NCBI GenBank assembly: GCA_903868595.1
Contig: CAIPVV010000023.1
Location: 1 to 44,727, forward strand
DNA from: an uncultured Pseudomonadota bacterium
Lineage (GTDB): Bacteria > Pseudomonadota > Gammaproteobacteria > Steroidobacterales > Steroidobacteraceae
DNA length: 44,727 nt
Direction: 5' to 3'
Shown here: piece by piece, positions 20,916-29,106 of the stretch
How positions within the stretch are numbered: the stretch's first letter is position 1
Layout: every line of letters starts with the position of its first letter
Program-made: the position numbers and the translations under genes
Notes under the pieces: model-generated
The model's input: the letters and a program-made list of their open reading frames with translations, nothing else
Databases searched by the model: none
What the model was told of the DNA's origin: nothing

Positions 20916-21928
20916 AAGCCGTTGGCTTTACCCGTTCGCTACCGATCTCGGATCCGGAATCACTGCTGGACTTCGATGCGCCGATGCCGGCTGCATCGGG
21001 CCATGACCTGCTCGTGGAGGTCAAAGCCGTCTCGGTGAACCCGGTGGATTACCGCGTGCGGCGCGACATGGGCCCGGCGAACCTCGGTACGCGCATCCTG
21101 GGCTACGACGCGGCGGGTATCGTTACTGCGGTCGGCGCGGACTGCCGCCTCTTCAAGCCGGGCGATGAGGTCTACTACGCCGGCGAACTCACCCGCCAGG
21201 GTAGCAACAGCCAGTTCCAGCTCGTGGACGAGCGCATCGTCGGCGCCAAACCCCGCAAGCTCTCCTTCGCCGACGCCGCCGCAATGCCGCTGACGCTGAT
21301 CACTGCCTGGGAGGCGCTGCACGTGCAGCTGCGGGTGCGCCCGGATGGCAGCGATGCCGGCCGCACCTTGCTGATCCTCGGCGGCGCGGGTGGCGTGGGC
21401 TGCATTACCACCCAGCTGGCCAAGCTCGCGGGCCTGAAGGTGATCAGCACCGCCTCGCGCGCCGAGAGCGTCGCGCAGTGCAAGCGCTTCGGGGCGGACC
21501 TGGTGCTGGACCACAAGCTCGATCTCAAGGCACAACTGGCCGACGCCGGCCACCCGACGGTGGACCTGATCTTCAGCTGCGCCGAGCTGGATGCCTACTT
21601 CAAGCTCGCCACCGAGATCCTTGCCCCCTTCGGCGGACTTTGCACGATCGTTGCACCCAACACGCCGGTGGACCTGCGCCTGTTCATGATCAAGGCGCTG
21701 CGCTACAGCCATGAGTTCATGTTCACGCGCTCGATGTTCCGCACGCCGGACATGATCGAACAGCATCGGCTGCTGGATGCAGCAGCGGCGATGTTTGATC
21801 GCGGCGTACTCACAAGCACGCGCAGCCAAACCGTGGGCACGATCAACGCCGCCAACCTGCGCAAGGCGCATGCTCAACTGGAGAGCACGCACACGCTGGG
21901 CAAACTCGTGTTGGAAGGCTGGGGCTGA
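20912..21928 (+). CDS. Zinc-binding alcohol dehydrogenase family protein (quinone oxidoreductase-like)
   Basis: A 338-residue medium-chain dehydrogenase/reductase. The N-terminal GroES-like domain has VKAVSVNPVDYRVR and LGYDAAGIVTAVG. The nucleotide-binding domain has LLILGGAGGVGCITTQLAKL, an AXXGXXG-type NADPH site. The cysteines and histidines that hold catalytic zinc in true alcohol dehydrogenases are absent, so it is probably a zinc-free NADPH reductase of the quinone/enone type, matching the group named TIGR02817. Translation is coupled to the amine oxidase by a 4-base overlap. Confidence 0.9.
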   Translation: MKAVGFTRSLPISDPESLLDFDAPMPAASGHDLLVEVKAVSVNPVDYRVRRDMGPANLGTRILGYDAAGIVTAVGADCRLFKPGDEVYYAGELTRQGSNSQFQLVDERIVGAKPRKLSFADAAAMPLTLITAWEALHVQLRVRPDGSDAGRTLLILGGAGGVGCITTQLAKLAGLKVISTASRAESVAQCKRFGADLVLDHKLDLKAQLADAGHPTVDLIFSCAELDAYFKLATEILAPFGGLCTIVAPNTPVDLRLFMIKALRYSHEFMFTRSMFRTPDMIEQHRLLDAAAAMFDRGVLTSTRSQTVGTINAANLRKAHAQLESTHTLGKLVLEGWG

Positions 21929-21954
21929 GGGCGCCCCGGCCTACCGCAGTCGCG

Positions 21955-22254
21955 CTAGCCCGCGTTGAAGGCGGGCAGCGCGCTGTGGGCTCGGTAGTAG
22001 AAGACCTCACGCGTTGCACGCAGGCCGTTGATCCAGAACGGCTCGGAATCCGACAGCGCCAGCACTGCCTGCCGGCTTGGCGCCGTGACTATCCAGATCG
22101 CCGCCACTGCAGCCGCCTCCGGCTCGGGACGGATCGTGCCGGCCACCAGCACCTCACTCGCATGGGCGTCGAGCCAGGCCAGGTGCGCCTTGAGGTGCTG
22201 CTCGCGCAGCGCCAGGGAGCCGGGTTTGTCGGTGAAGCGAAGGATGAAAAGCAT
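21955..22254 (-). CDS. YciI family protein
   Basis: A small 99-residue ferredoxin-like fold protein of the YciI family, whose biochemical role is mostly unknown. Features are MLFILRFTDKPGS at the N-terminus, the conserved His in REQHLKAHLAWLD, VLVAGTIRPEP and the DSEPFWINGL segment typical of the family. A strong ribosome site (AGGAACCTCC) precedes the ATG at 22254. It starts 14 bases after the DUF985 gene's stop and is therefore second in a two-gene operon. Confidence 0.9.
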   Translation of the reverse strand: MLFILRFTDKPGSLALREQHLKAHLAWLDAHASEVLVAGTIRPEPEAAAVAAIWIVTAPSRQAVLALSDSEPFWINGLRATREVFYYRAHSALPAFNAG

Positions 22255-22268
22255 GGCAGGAGGTTCCT

Positions 22269-22769
22269 TTACAGATAGGCGGCTGCCGGCGCATCGATCG
22301 CGGCAAGCCGCTGCGACAACGCCGCGTCGTCTCGTAGAAAACTAAAGTCAGCAAAATCAAAGCCTGGGCCCACGCTGCAACCCGCCAGGGCAAAGGCGCC
22401 CAGCGGACGCGCGGCCTGCCACCAATGGGCCGGGATCGTGTAGGCCGGACGGCGCCCGGCGGCCACCGGGCCCAGCGTCACGCGTGCCACGCGCTCCAGG
22501 AGCGGGGATGCCACCAACAGTTCCAGTCCCTCGCCTTCGTAGTAATGCCAGGCCTCATCGGAACTGACCCGGTGCCAGCGACTCGATTCGCCCGCGTTAA
22601 GCAGGAAGAAGATGCTGGTCAGCGCGCTGCGCGGCGGACGCGCATCGGTCGGCTGGACGCGATCGGCCGACCGGAACACCTCGCGGAAGTGTCCGCCCTC
22701 GGGATGGGGCGCCAGTCGTAGCGTGGCGATGATGTGCGCGGCGCGGGCGTTCGGGGATGGGGCAGTCAT
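22269..22769 (-). CDS. DUF985 cupin protein
   Basis: A 166-residue single-domain cupin of the DUF985 group (the yeast YML079w type), function unknown. Diagnostic segments are LAPHPEGGHFREVFRS, RSALTSIFFLLNAGESSRWH and DEAWHYYEGEGLELL, followed by a late PAHWWQAARP. The histidines in SRWHRV and EAWHYY would sit in the cupin pocket. First gene of an operon with the YciI gene. The start at 22769 is an ATG with no competing alternative. Confidence 0.88.
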   Translation of the reverse strand: MTAPSPNARAAHIIATLRLAPHPEGGHFREVFRSADRVQPTDARPPRSALTSIFFLLNAGESSRWHRVSSDEAWHYYEGEGLELLVASPLLERVARVTLGPVAAGRRPAYTIPAHWWQAARPLGAFALAGCSVGPGFDFADFSFLRDDAALSQRLAAIDAPAAAYL

Positions 22770-23106
22770 TGGATTTCCAGTGTATCCGGGCGCAGTGGTG
22801 ATTAATGCCAGGCTGGATTAGGCCACGGACGCTCCGGGACGACCACCCGGGCCGCGACTGCCCCGCCCGGATGGCAGCTCCGATCAGCACCTCGCGCCCG
22901 GCTTGCGCCCGGGACAGGCCACCGGCCACCGGCGCGCACGCGCCGCTGGCAAGGTAGGCGGCAGCGGCGACCCGAACGCCCCGGGGAGGATGCCGGCCTT
23001 TCCCGGGTGTCAGGCGACCGCCATGACTCCCCCAGTGAACTGGGTTATGTTCGCGCTCCGGCGGTCGACGGACCGCCTGCCCTAACCCCACGACAGAGGC
23101 CTGAAT
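22770..23106. promoter_or_regulatory. Intergenic region between DUF985 and yceI, with two palindromes
   Basis: This 337-base stretch has no convincing gene. It must hold the divergent promoters of the cupin operon and yceI. Two perfect inverted repeats lie close to yceI: CCCAGT-GA-ACTGGG at 23031-23044 and GGCGGTC-GACG-GACCGCC at 23060-23077, which ends 29 bases before the ATG. Either could be an operator or a stem in the leader RNA. No clear -10/-35 pair was seen. Confidence 0.4.
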
Positions 23107-23685
23107 ATGAAGTTTGCAAAGATTGCGCTGGCTGTTGCCGGCCTTGCCGCCGGCGCCGCCTACGCAGCCCCGGCCACCTACAACATCGACCCGATGCACA
23201 CCTACCCCTCCTTCGAGGCCGACCACATGGGCGGCCAGTCGATCTGGCGCGGCAAGTTCAACAACAGCACCGGCAAGGTCGTCTACGACAAGGACGGCAA
23301 GAGCGGTACCGTTGAGATCACCGTCGACATGAAGTCGATCAACTTCGGCTTCGACAAGATGAACGAGCACGCCTCGTCGCCGGATATGTTTGACGTCGCC
23401 AAGTTCCCGACGGCCGTTTTCAAGGGCAAGCTGGCCGCCTTCAATGGCGACGCACCGACCCAGGTCGATGGCACGCTGACCCTGCATGGCGTCACCAAGC
23501 CGCTGGTCCTGAAGATCAACAGCTTCCTGTGCAAGCCGAACCCGATGACAAAGAAAGAAGTCTGCGGTGCCGATGCATCGGCCTTGCTCAACCGCGAGGA
23601 CTTCGGCGTGGGCTATGGCAAGAACTTCGGCTTCAAGATGGACGTGAAGCTGCTGATCTCGGTGGAAGCCATCAAGGCCGACTAA
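23107..23685 (+). CDS. YceI family periplasmic protein
   Basis: An exported lipocalin-like protein of 192 residues; YceI relatives bind polyisoprenoids or similar lipids in the periplasm. A signal peptide (MKFAKIALAVAGLAAGAAYA) is followed by the family opening ATYNIDPMHTYPSFEADHMG and the conserved HASSPDMFDVAKFPTAVFKG. GTLTLHGVTKPLVL comes next, and the C-terminus holds GYGKNFGFKMDVKLLISVEA. Two cysteines (Cys in SFLCKPN and KEVCGAD) could form a disulfide, as is common in this group. It is transcribed alone. Confidence 0.93.
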   Translation: MKFAKIALAVAGLAAGAAYAAPATYNIDPMHTYPSFEADHMGGQSIWRGKFNNSTGKVVYDKDGKSGTVEITVDMKSINFGFDKMNEHASSPDMFDVAKFPTAVFKGKLAAFNGDAPTQVDGTLTLHGVTKPLVLKINSFLCKPNPMTKKEVCGADASALLNREDFGVGYGKNFGFKMDVKLLISVEAIKAD

Positions 23686-23697
23686 GGGCCTAACGGC

Positions 23698-24687
23698 TCA
23701 TGGCGGATCCGCGCTGACAAACCGCGGGTCCGTCAGGCTCTGCAGAAAGGCGAGCAAGTCTCCTCTTTCCCGTGCCGACAGGCGCAGCGGCTTCAACCGC
23801 CGCTGGCCCGCTCCCCGATCGTAGAATTCAATCACCGCCTCCAGCGACGTCATGCTGCCGTCATGCATGTACGGGGCAGTGAGCGCAACGTTGCGCAGGC
23901 TGGGCACCTTGAAGGGGCCGCGCTCCTGCGCACTGACACCCGTGTCGGCATAAGTACCCGTCGCCTGCTCGTGTCCCCAGGCGCGGATCTCACCCGAAAA
24001 GTCGATCCCCGAATGGCATTGCCCGCAGCGCGCCCGCGACGAATAGAAGAGCGCCATGCCGCGTCGGGCGGCCGGGCTCAGGGCCTTCTCATCGTCATCA
24101 AACACATAGCGATCAAAGGCCGAGCGCCCGGAGATCAACGTGCGCTCGAAGCTGGCGATGGCGCGGATGAGGTTCTCGATAGACAGCGGCTGCGCGTCGG
24201 CCGGAAAGGCGCGCGCGAAGCCTGCGCGGTAGCGCTCATCCCCCGATAGCAGGGCCAGGACCTGCGGCTCCCGACCGGCCAAGCCCATCTCCACCGGATG
24301 AACGCCGCGCAGCGGGGTCTGCATCTGCTCCTCCAGCCGCGAAGGCCCGCCAGGACCCCAGCCGTAGGCGGGGCGATAGACCACATTGGCCAGCGAGGGG
24401 GCATTGCGGGAAAGCGCTTCACCGCGCGCACCACGCGGCCGCGCAAGCCCGTCCGTGTAGGCGCGCCGGGGTTGGTGGCAGGTGGCGCAGGCGATCTGGC
24501 CGCCCTCGGACAGTCGCGATTCGAAGAACAGGCGGCGACCCAGCTCGACCTTGGCCACCGTCAGGGGATTATCGGCGGGGACCGCCGGCACCGGGAAACC
24601 CGGCGGCAGCGGCCAGTCCCACTCCTGTGCCGACAGGGCTGCGGCGGGCAGCGCGGCCAGCAGCAGCAGGCCCAGGCGGGGGATCAG
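23698..24687 (-). CDS. MbnH/MauG-like di-heme enzyme
   Basis: Periplasmic di-heme protein of the cytochrome c peroxidase/MauG superfamily. A signal-like stretch (RLGLLLLAALPAAALSAQ) is followed by WPLPPGFPVPAVPADNP and KVELGRRLFFESRLS, then heme site one CATCH (numbered from the CTG, Cys67-His71) and heme site two CGQCH (Cys221-His225). SLRNVALTAPYMHDGSM lies near the C-terminus. The PPGFPVP-x-VPADNP opening and RLEEQMQTP/HPVEMGLAGRE resemble the MbnH (MXAN_0977-type) branch. MbnH converts a tryptophan of its partner MbnP to kynurenine. No MbnP-like gene is here; the partner upstream is a TPR protein. The start is uncertain: there is no ATG or GTG near the signal peptide. A CTG at 24687 overlaps the TPR stop as CTGA; ATG 24831 would overlap the TPR gene by 148 bases. 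Confidence 0.82.
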   Translation of the reverse strand: MIPRLGLLLLAALPAAALSAQEWDWPLPPGFPVPAVPADNPLTVAKVELGRRLFFESRLSEGGQIACATCHQPRRAYTDGLARPRGARGEALSRNAPSLANVVYRPAYGWGPGGPSRLEEQMQTPLRGVHPVEMGLAGREPQVLALLSGDERYRAGFARAFPADAQPLSIENLIRAIASFERTLISGRSAFDRYVFDDDEKALSPAARRGMALFYSSRARCGQCHSGIDFSGEIRAWGHEQATGTYADTGVSAQERGPFKVPSLRNVALTAPYMHDGSMTSLEAVIEFYDRGAGQRRLKPLRLSARERGDLLAFLQSLTDPRFVSADPP

Positions 24688-25382
24688 TCCCAGCGGCGTA
24701 CCACCGTGTGGTCCAGCGACAACGAGGCGGTCTGCTCGGCCACGGCCGCGCGACCCTCGACCCATTTGGCGAAGCCGTCCAATTCCGCGGCGCCGACGCC
24801 CGCCGCCTGCTTGCGGCGCTCCACGACCCACTTCTGCATGCCCTGCATCAGCACGCCCGCGTGGGGGCGGGACGTCAGGAACAGCGTCATGTAGGCGTTC
24901 TTCACGTCGTCCAGGCGGTTGAGCGCCAGATACGCCTCGGCGCGGTACTCAATGGCCTCGCTGTAGTTGGGATTCAGCTCCAGCGCCTTCTCGTAGGCGG
25001 CGAGCGATTTCTCGTAGTCCCCCAGGCGGCGGCTGGTGTAGCCGATCATGTTCCAGGCTTCCTTGGTGGAGGGATCGGCCTTGGCCGCTTCCTGGAACTT
25101 CACCCGGGCCTGCGCCAGCCCTTCCTTCACCTTGGCGGCGGAGGCTTTGGCCTTGGCTCCGCTGAGGGCTTTACCGGCAGCCTCTTCGGCCTGCGCCTTC
25201 TCAAACTCCTCGTAGCCCAGGTTGTACGCCAGGCGGGCCTGCATCGCTGCATCCGGCGCCACGGCCGCCACCGGGGCTGCATCCGAGATCGGGCCATCGG
25301 GCACGGCCCACGCGGGGGCACTGAGGGCAGCCAGCAGGGCAACGGCGGCGGCGGTCCGTACCGAATCAGGGCGGTGGGTCAT
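24684..25382 (-). CDS. Exported TPR protein paired with the di-heme enzyme
   Basis: A 232-residue periplasmic protein. The signal peptide (VRTAAAVALLAALSAPAWA) is followed by an alanine- and lysine-rich helical stretch and then TPR repeats at about residues 105-165 (WNMIGYTSRRLGDYEKSLAAYEKALELNPNY in two adjoining units). A C-terminal region containing KWVVERRKQ and FAKWVEGRA, ending VVRRWD, follows. TPRs bind other proteins, so a role as scaffold or substrate of the di-heme enzyme is plausible, but it is inferred only from the adjacency and the CTGA overlap. The start is the ATG at 25382. The 246 bases upstream hold nothing I recognise. Confidence 0.82.
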   Translation of the reverse strand: MTHRPDSVRTAAAVALLAALSAPAWAVPDGPISDAAPVAAVAPDAAMQARLAYNLGYEEFEKAQAEEAAGKALSGAKAKASAAKVKEGLAQARVKFQEAAKADPSTKEAWNMIGYTSRRLGDYEKSLAAYEKALELNPNYSEAIEYRAEAYLALNRLDDVKNAYMTLFLTSRPHAGVLMQGMQKWVVERRKQAAGVGAAELDGFAKWVEGRAAVAEQTASLSLDHTVVRRWD

Positions 25383-25628
25383 GGCAGCTCCATCGGGATC
25401 GAATCCGAGTCAGCAATTATGCGTCAGGTTGCGCTCAGGTGCGCTGCAGCGCGCCTGAACCGCTTGGCAGGCCTGCGCCAAGCCGTTGAAGCCGGCGGGC
25501 GAACGAGACCGGGACAAGGGCTTGCGGCGCCAAATAACCCGGGCCCTCCCGCATCGCACCAATTTCGAATGCTGGCTGCCTCCGCCGCCCGCCCAAGCCG
25601 GACTGCCGCGGCTTGCGGCCACGGGGCC

Positions 25629-26186
25629 CTATTGCACGGCCTGTGCAGGCGCCAGGGCATCGCTGAACGGAATGTCGCCCTGGGCGACCCGGCGCGAGAA
25701 TGTCCAGCGCCCGTTCTCGCGCACGAGTTCGTCGTCATAGTGCCCTGCCCTTTGCGGGACCGGGTGCCCCTCGGGGCTTTTAACGTAGAACAGCAGCTTG
25801 GAGACTGACCGTGCAGGGTGGCCGTCGACTTCGATCAGTTCGTTGGTAAGCAGCCGGATGTTGCTCGTGTTGCACGTTCCAGGCGCCGCCGGCCCCAGCT
25901 ACTGCACGAGCATCGCCTCGATGTCCGCCGGACCCCGATGGGTGCCGAAGCCGCCGATCCACACCCCGTCCTGGGCAAACAGGGCCGCGTAGCCCTTGTA
26001 GTCCCGCAGCAGGCCGTAGCGGATCAGCAGGTCAGGGATTTCCTTCGTGTCTTCCAGCCTTAGCAGGCGCTCCGCGACACTGCGCGGCCCCGCACAGACG
26101 GTCCGTGAGCTCACCGCCGCCATGACCGCACAGGCCAGAGCCGCCAGGCCGCGCCGGGCGTTTACCCGGCCATCGGAGTACGTCAT
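25629..26186 (-). pseudogene. SnoaL-like exported protein interrupted by an in-frame TAG
   Basis: From ATG 26186 the frame encodes a signal peptide (RRGLAALACAVMAAVSSRTVCA) and the first half of a SnoaL-type alpha+beta barrel (EIPDLLIRYGLLRDYKGYAA, FAQDGVWIGGFGTHRGP). It is stopped by TAG at 25899-25901. The same frame then continues with the second half, LLTNELIEVDGHPARS, RAGHYDDELVRENGRWTFSRR and GDIPFSD, ending at a TAG at 25629-25631. Both halves together are the length of a normal family member. A single substitution (for example CAG to TAG) would explain it. Function unknown; SnoaL-like proteins include hydroxylases and isomerases. It is divergent from the superoxide dismutase gene. Confidence 0.72.
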
Positions 26187-26311
26187 TCTGATGCCCCCGT
26201 TATTCTGGATTTACCGACTACAGCGTCGCGGTGAAAGCCTACCGCAGGGCTGCGCACCGACGTACCCTTGGACGACCAACGATCCCGCTATACCCAGCCC
26301 GGAGACCCGCC

Positions 26312-27040
26312 ATGACAACACGCACCCCGAGCGACACCCCGTCCGCCCCTCGCCGTGACTTTCTCGCTGGCGCCGCCGGCAGTGCAGCGATATTGGCCCT
26401 CGCGGAACCCTTGGGGATGGCTCTAGCCGCCGATGCACCCAGTGTCATCGTACAACCGCCGCTGCCGTATGCGGACAACGCCCTGGACCCGGTGATCAGC
26501 GCCCATACACTGGGCTTTCACTACGGCAAGCATCACAAGGCCTATGTCGACAACCTGAATAAGGCGATCGCTGGCACGCCGCTGGCGGACCTCGCGTTGG
26601 AGAAGATCATCACGACGACGGCCGGTCAGGCCGACAAGGCGGGCGTGTTCAACAACGCCGCCCAGACCTGGAACCACACTTTCTACTGGAACAGCCTGCG
26701 CCCCAATGGCGGCGGCATACCGCCGGCTGCGCTCAAGGCCCAGATCGAGAAGGATTTCGGCAGCGTGGAGAACCTGAAGAAGGAGCTGCTGACCGCCGCC
26801 ACCGGGCAGTTCGGGAGCGGCTGGGCCTGGCTGGTCACCGAGGGTGGAAAGCTTGCCGTGACCAAGACGGGCAATGCCGACCTGCCGATGACCAAGGGCC
26901 AGAAGGCGCTGCTCACCATCGACGTCTGGGAACACGCCTACTATTTGGATTACCAGAACCGTCGGGCCGACTACGTGACCGCCGTGCTGGACAAGCTGGT
27001 GAACTGGCAGTTCGCCGCTGACAACCTCGCGCGTGGCTGA
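26312..27040 (+). CDS. sodB: Iron superoxide dismutase with a Tat signal peptide
   Basis: Dismutates superoxide to oxygen and hydrogen peroxide. The 242-residue protein is about 45 residues longer at the N-terminus than cytosolic SodB. The extension is a twin-arginine signal ([18 protein letters not shown]), so the enzyme should be exported folded with its metal. The core begins [20 protein letters not shown]. Metal ligands by alignment are His70 (FHYGKHH), His122 (WNHTFYW), Asp204 and His208 ([16 protein letters not shown]). Gln118 in NNAAQTWNH and the general pattern favour iron over manganese. ATG 26312 was chosen with a GGAGA ribosome site. It overlaps the next gene by 8 bases. Confidence 0.93.
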   Translation: MTTRTPSDTPSAPRRDFLAGAAGSAAILALAEPLGMALAADAPSVIVQPPLPYADNALDPVISAHTLGFHYGKHHKAYVDNLNKAIAGTPLADLALEKIITTTAGQADKAGVFNNAAQTWNHTFYWNSLRPNGGGIPPAALKAQIEKDFGSVENLKKELLTAATGQFGSGWAWLVTEGGKLAVTKTGNADLPMTKGQKALLTIDVWEHAYYLDYQNRRADYVTAVLDKLVNWQFAADNLARG

Positions 27041-27959
27041 GCCCGCCGACCGCCCGACTCGCCGCGTCCTCGTGACCGGCGCGACGGGCTTCATCGGACG
27101 CCACCTGGTGCAGCGTCTGCTGAGCCAAGGGGATGACGTGATCGCTTTGAGCCGCGACCCGCAGCGTGCATCCGCCGTGCTGGGGCCGCAGGTTCAGTGC
27201 GTTGCCGATCTGGCACAACTGCCGGCTGACACCGCGATCGAGGCGATCGTGAACCTCGCGGGCGCCACCATCCTGGCCCAGCCCTGGACCCGTGCACGCC
27301 GGCTTCTGCTGCGCGAAAGCAGGCTAGGCACCACCCGAGCCGTGGTGCTCCTGTGTGAGCGCTTGCAAAAACGACCCTCGGTACTCGTCAACGCCAGTGC
27401 CATTGGCTACTACGGCGTTCGCAGCGATGAACCGGTAGATGAGCAGACCGGCCCTCAGCCGATCTTTCAGTCCCAGCTGTGCAGCGACTGGGAGGCCCTG
27501 GCGGCCCGCGCCGGACCCGCCACGCGCGTGACCTCCCTGCGATTCGGCGTGGTGCTGGGTCGTCACGGGGGGGCCTTGCCGCAGCTGGTGCGGGCCACGC
27601 GGCTCGGGTTGGGCACCATCCTGGGCACGGGACGCCAAGGGGCGCCCTGGATCCACCTGGAGGATGCGCTGCGACTGATCACCTGGGCCCTGGAGCAGCC
27701 CGCGTTGACCGGAGCGGTCAACGCCGTGGCGCCCGAAGCGGTGACCCAGGCGCAGATGATGACCGCACTGGCCCAGATTCTGCAGCGCCCCATCTGGTTG
27801 CGCGTACCGGCCTTCGTACTGCGCGCAGCGCTGGGCGAAATGGCGCAGCTCCTCGTCGACGGCCAACGCGTCGTCCCGAGCCGGGCGCTGGCGGCAGGCT
27901 TTGCCTTCCGGCACCCAACCTTGGCCGGGGCGCTCGAGGATATCCTGAGCCGCCGCTAG
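27033..27959 (+). CDS. TIGR01777 family epimerase (SDR39U1-like)
   Basis: A 308-residue atypical short-chain dehydrogenase/epimerase. It has the nucleotide-binding motif [30 protein letters not shown], the family-typical [23 protein letters not shown] and [13 protein letters not shown]-terminal domain begins [21 protein letters not shown]. The cellular substrate of this family is not established. It starts with GTG at 27033, overlapping the end of sodB, so translation is probably coupled; why these two proteins would be linked is not clear. Confidence 0.93.
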   Translation: MAEPADRPTRRVLVTGATGFIGRHLVQRLLSQGDDVIALSRDPQRASAVLGPQVQCVADLAQLPADTAIEAIVNLAGATILAQPWTRARRLLLRESRLGTTRAVVLLCERLQKRPSVLVNASAIGYYGVRSDEPVDEQTGPQPIFQSQLCSDWEALAARAGPATRVTSLRFGVVLGRHGGALPQLVRATRLGLGTILGTGRQGAPWIHLEDALRLITWALEQPALTGAVNAVAPEAVTQAQMMTALAQILQRPIWLRVPAFVLRAALGEMAQLLVDGQRVVPSRALAAGFAFRHPTLAGALEDILSRR

Positions 27960-28961
27960 CTAGGCCTTCAGGCCCGGCGCCTCGGGCGCCGCATCGGCCC
28001 CCGCATCACCGGGCTGGCAATCGGCTGGCAACAAAGCCACATCGATGTCCGTGAGGTTGCGGTAGTCGTCATACACCACCGTATACCCCTCGGGCACATC
28101 CGCGAAGCCACAGACCCACGCGACATTGCCCTCCGTGTCCAAGGCCGGCGTCAGCGTCAGCGTATGGGCATGCAGTGCCGGATCCGCATCGCCCCCGAAG
28201 GTCAGGTGGATACTGCCCGCGACGACCTGCAGCGCCGCGATCGTACGGGCGGCCTCCTGGTCCAGCGGGATATCGCTGATGTTGACCGATGCGAAATCAT
28301 GCCGCTCGTCATACAGACTCACGACCTGATCCATCGCATCGCCGGCGTAATACAGCGCTGCGGCGACCTGGGTGCGGGCGTTGTAGTGTTCAGCGGGTTC
28401 GACCACCGCCACGGGATGGTCCAGCTGGGCCGTCAGCACTGCGAGCCACGCTGCAACAAGGGGCCCGATTACCGCCGCGATCTCCCACCTCGACCAGCGC
28501 CGCGCCATCGGTGCAGAGGCAATCTGTGCGGGGGCATAGGCCGCGCGTACCACCAGCGTGCCGGCAATCTTGTCGTGCAGGCACTGCCGGCGCTGCGTGA
28601 AGGCCGCCATGACGTAGCCCAGCATCAAGCAGAGCGCCGACAGCAGCTGGGCAAGGTGACGCAGCACCGCCCTGCCACGGGAGATACGTTGCCCTGCCAG
28701 GTCTGTAACCTTGATACGGATCAGGCGCTTGCCAGGCGTTGCCTGCCAGGCCGAGGACTCGAACAGGACCCCGTAGGCCAGGCTTACCAACCCGCTCAGC
28801 AGGCTTGGAAACCAGTCCTCGCGCAGCAGGAAGCCCGGCTGGCCCAGCGCGTGACCCAGCACGATCAACAGCACCAGCAGCAGGCCGGCATCAATAAGAG
28901 CCGCTGCGACTCGGCGCCAGAAGCCGGCATAGACCGACACGGGAGAGAGTTCCACTGACAT
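27960..28961 (-). CDS. RDD family membrane protein fused to a pilin-like domain
   Basis: A 333-residue inner-membrane protein. Residues 10-140 are an RDD domain (YAGFWRRVAAALIDAGLLLVL at 11-31, ESSAWQATPGKRLIRIKVTD, RGRAVLRH), with hydrophobic segments near 20-40, 52-66 and 103-121. A further hydrophobic segment lies at 160-180. From about 195 the sequence resembles the globular part of a type IVa pilin. It has a helical TQVAAALYYAGDAMDQVVSLY, GSIHLTFGGDADPALHAHTL, TLTPALDTEGNVAWVCG, and LPADC near the end. Cys284 and Cys315 would be the D-region disulfide pair. I infer a fusion; function unknown. It converges on the epimerase gene. Confidence 0.8.
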   Translation of the reverse strand: MSVELSPVSVYAGFWRRVAAALIDAGLLLVLLIVLGHALGQPGFLLREDWFPSLLSGLVSLAYGVLFESSAWQATPGKRLIRIKVTDLAGQRISRGRAVLRHLAQLLSALCLMLGYVMAAFTQRRQCLHDKIAGTLVVRAAYAPAQIASAPMARRWSRWEIAAVIGPLVAAWLAVLTAQLDHPVAVVEPAEHYNARTQVAAALYYAGDAMDQVVSLYDERHDFASVNISDIPLDQEAARTIAALQVVAGSIHLTFGGDADPALHAHTLTLTPALDTEGNVAWVCGFADVPEGYTVVYDDYRNLTDIDVALLPADCQPGDAGADAAPEAPGLKA

Positions 28962-29106
28962 GGGGCGATGCTACCTGAGTCCGGACCGGCGGCAGATAGT
29001 GGCGTTGATTGGCGTCAGGCGGCGAGCTTGCGGGGCGGCCGCTGCGCGCCGCGCCCGCAGGGCGGCGGGCGCCGATCGGGGACGAGAGAAAGGCGGGTCG
29101 TCGCCC
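28962..29106. other. Non-coding, very GC-rich spacer
   Basis: Start of a 570-base interval between the RDD gene and the TonB receptor. It holds the RDD promoter side and a GC-rich, low-complexity stretch (29030-29075), with nothing I can name. The rest of the interval contains the doubtful reading frame at 29107-29445 and a hairpin at 29516-29535. Confidence 0.3.

Noticed and set aside
19850..21928. 692-codon open frame that could suggest a long fusion protein
   Set aside because: Only the part from 20912 is real; the first 350 codons are the amine oxidase gene read out of frame.
24627..25808. 393-codon plus-strand open frame
   Set aside because: Antisense to the TPR gene, with no ribosome site and no protein-like features.
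25899..25901. Programmed TAG recoding (pyrrolysine or suppressor readthrough)
   Set aside because: Other genes in the window end normally with TAG, and no pyrrolysine genes or recoding signals are visible; simple mutation is the better explanation.
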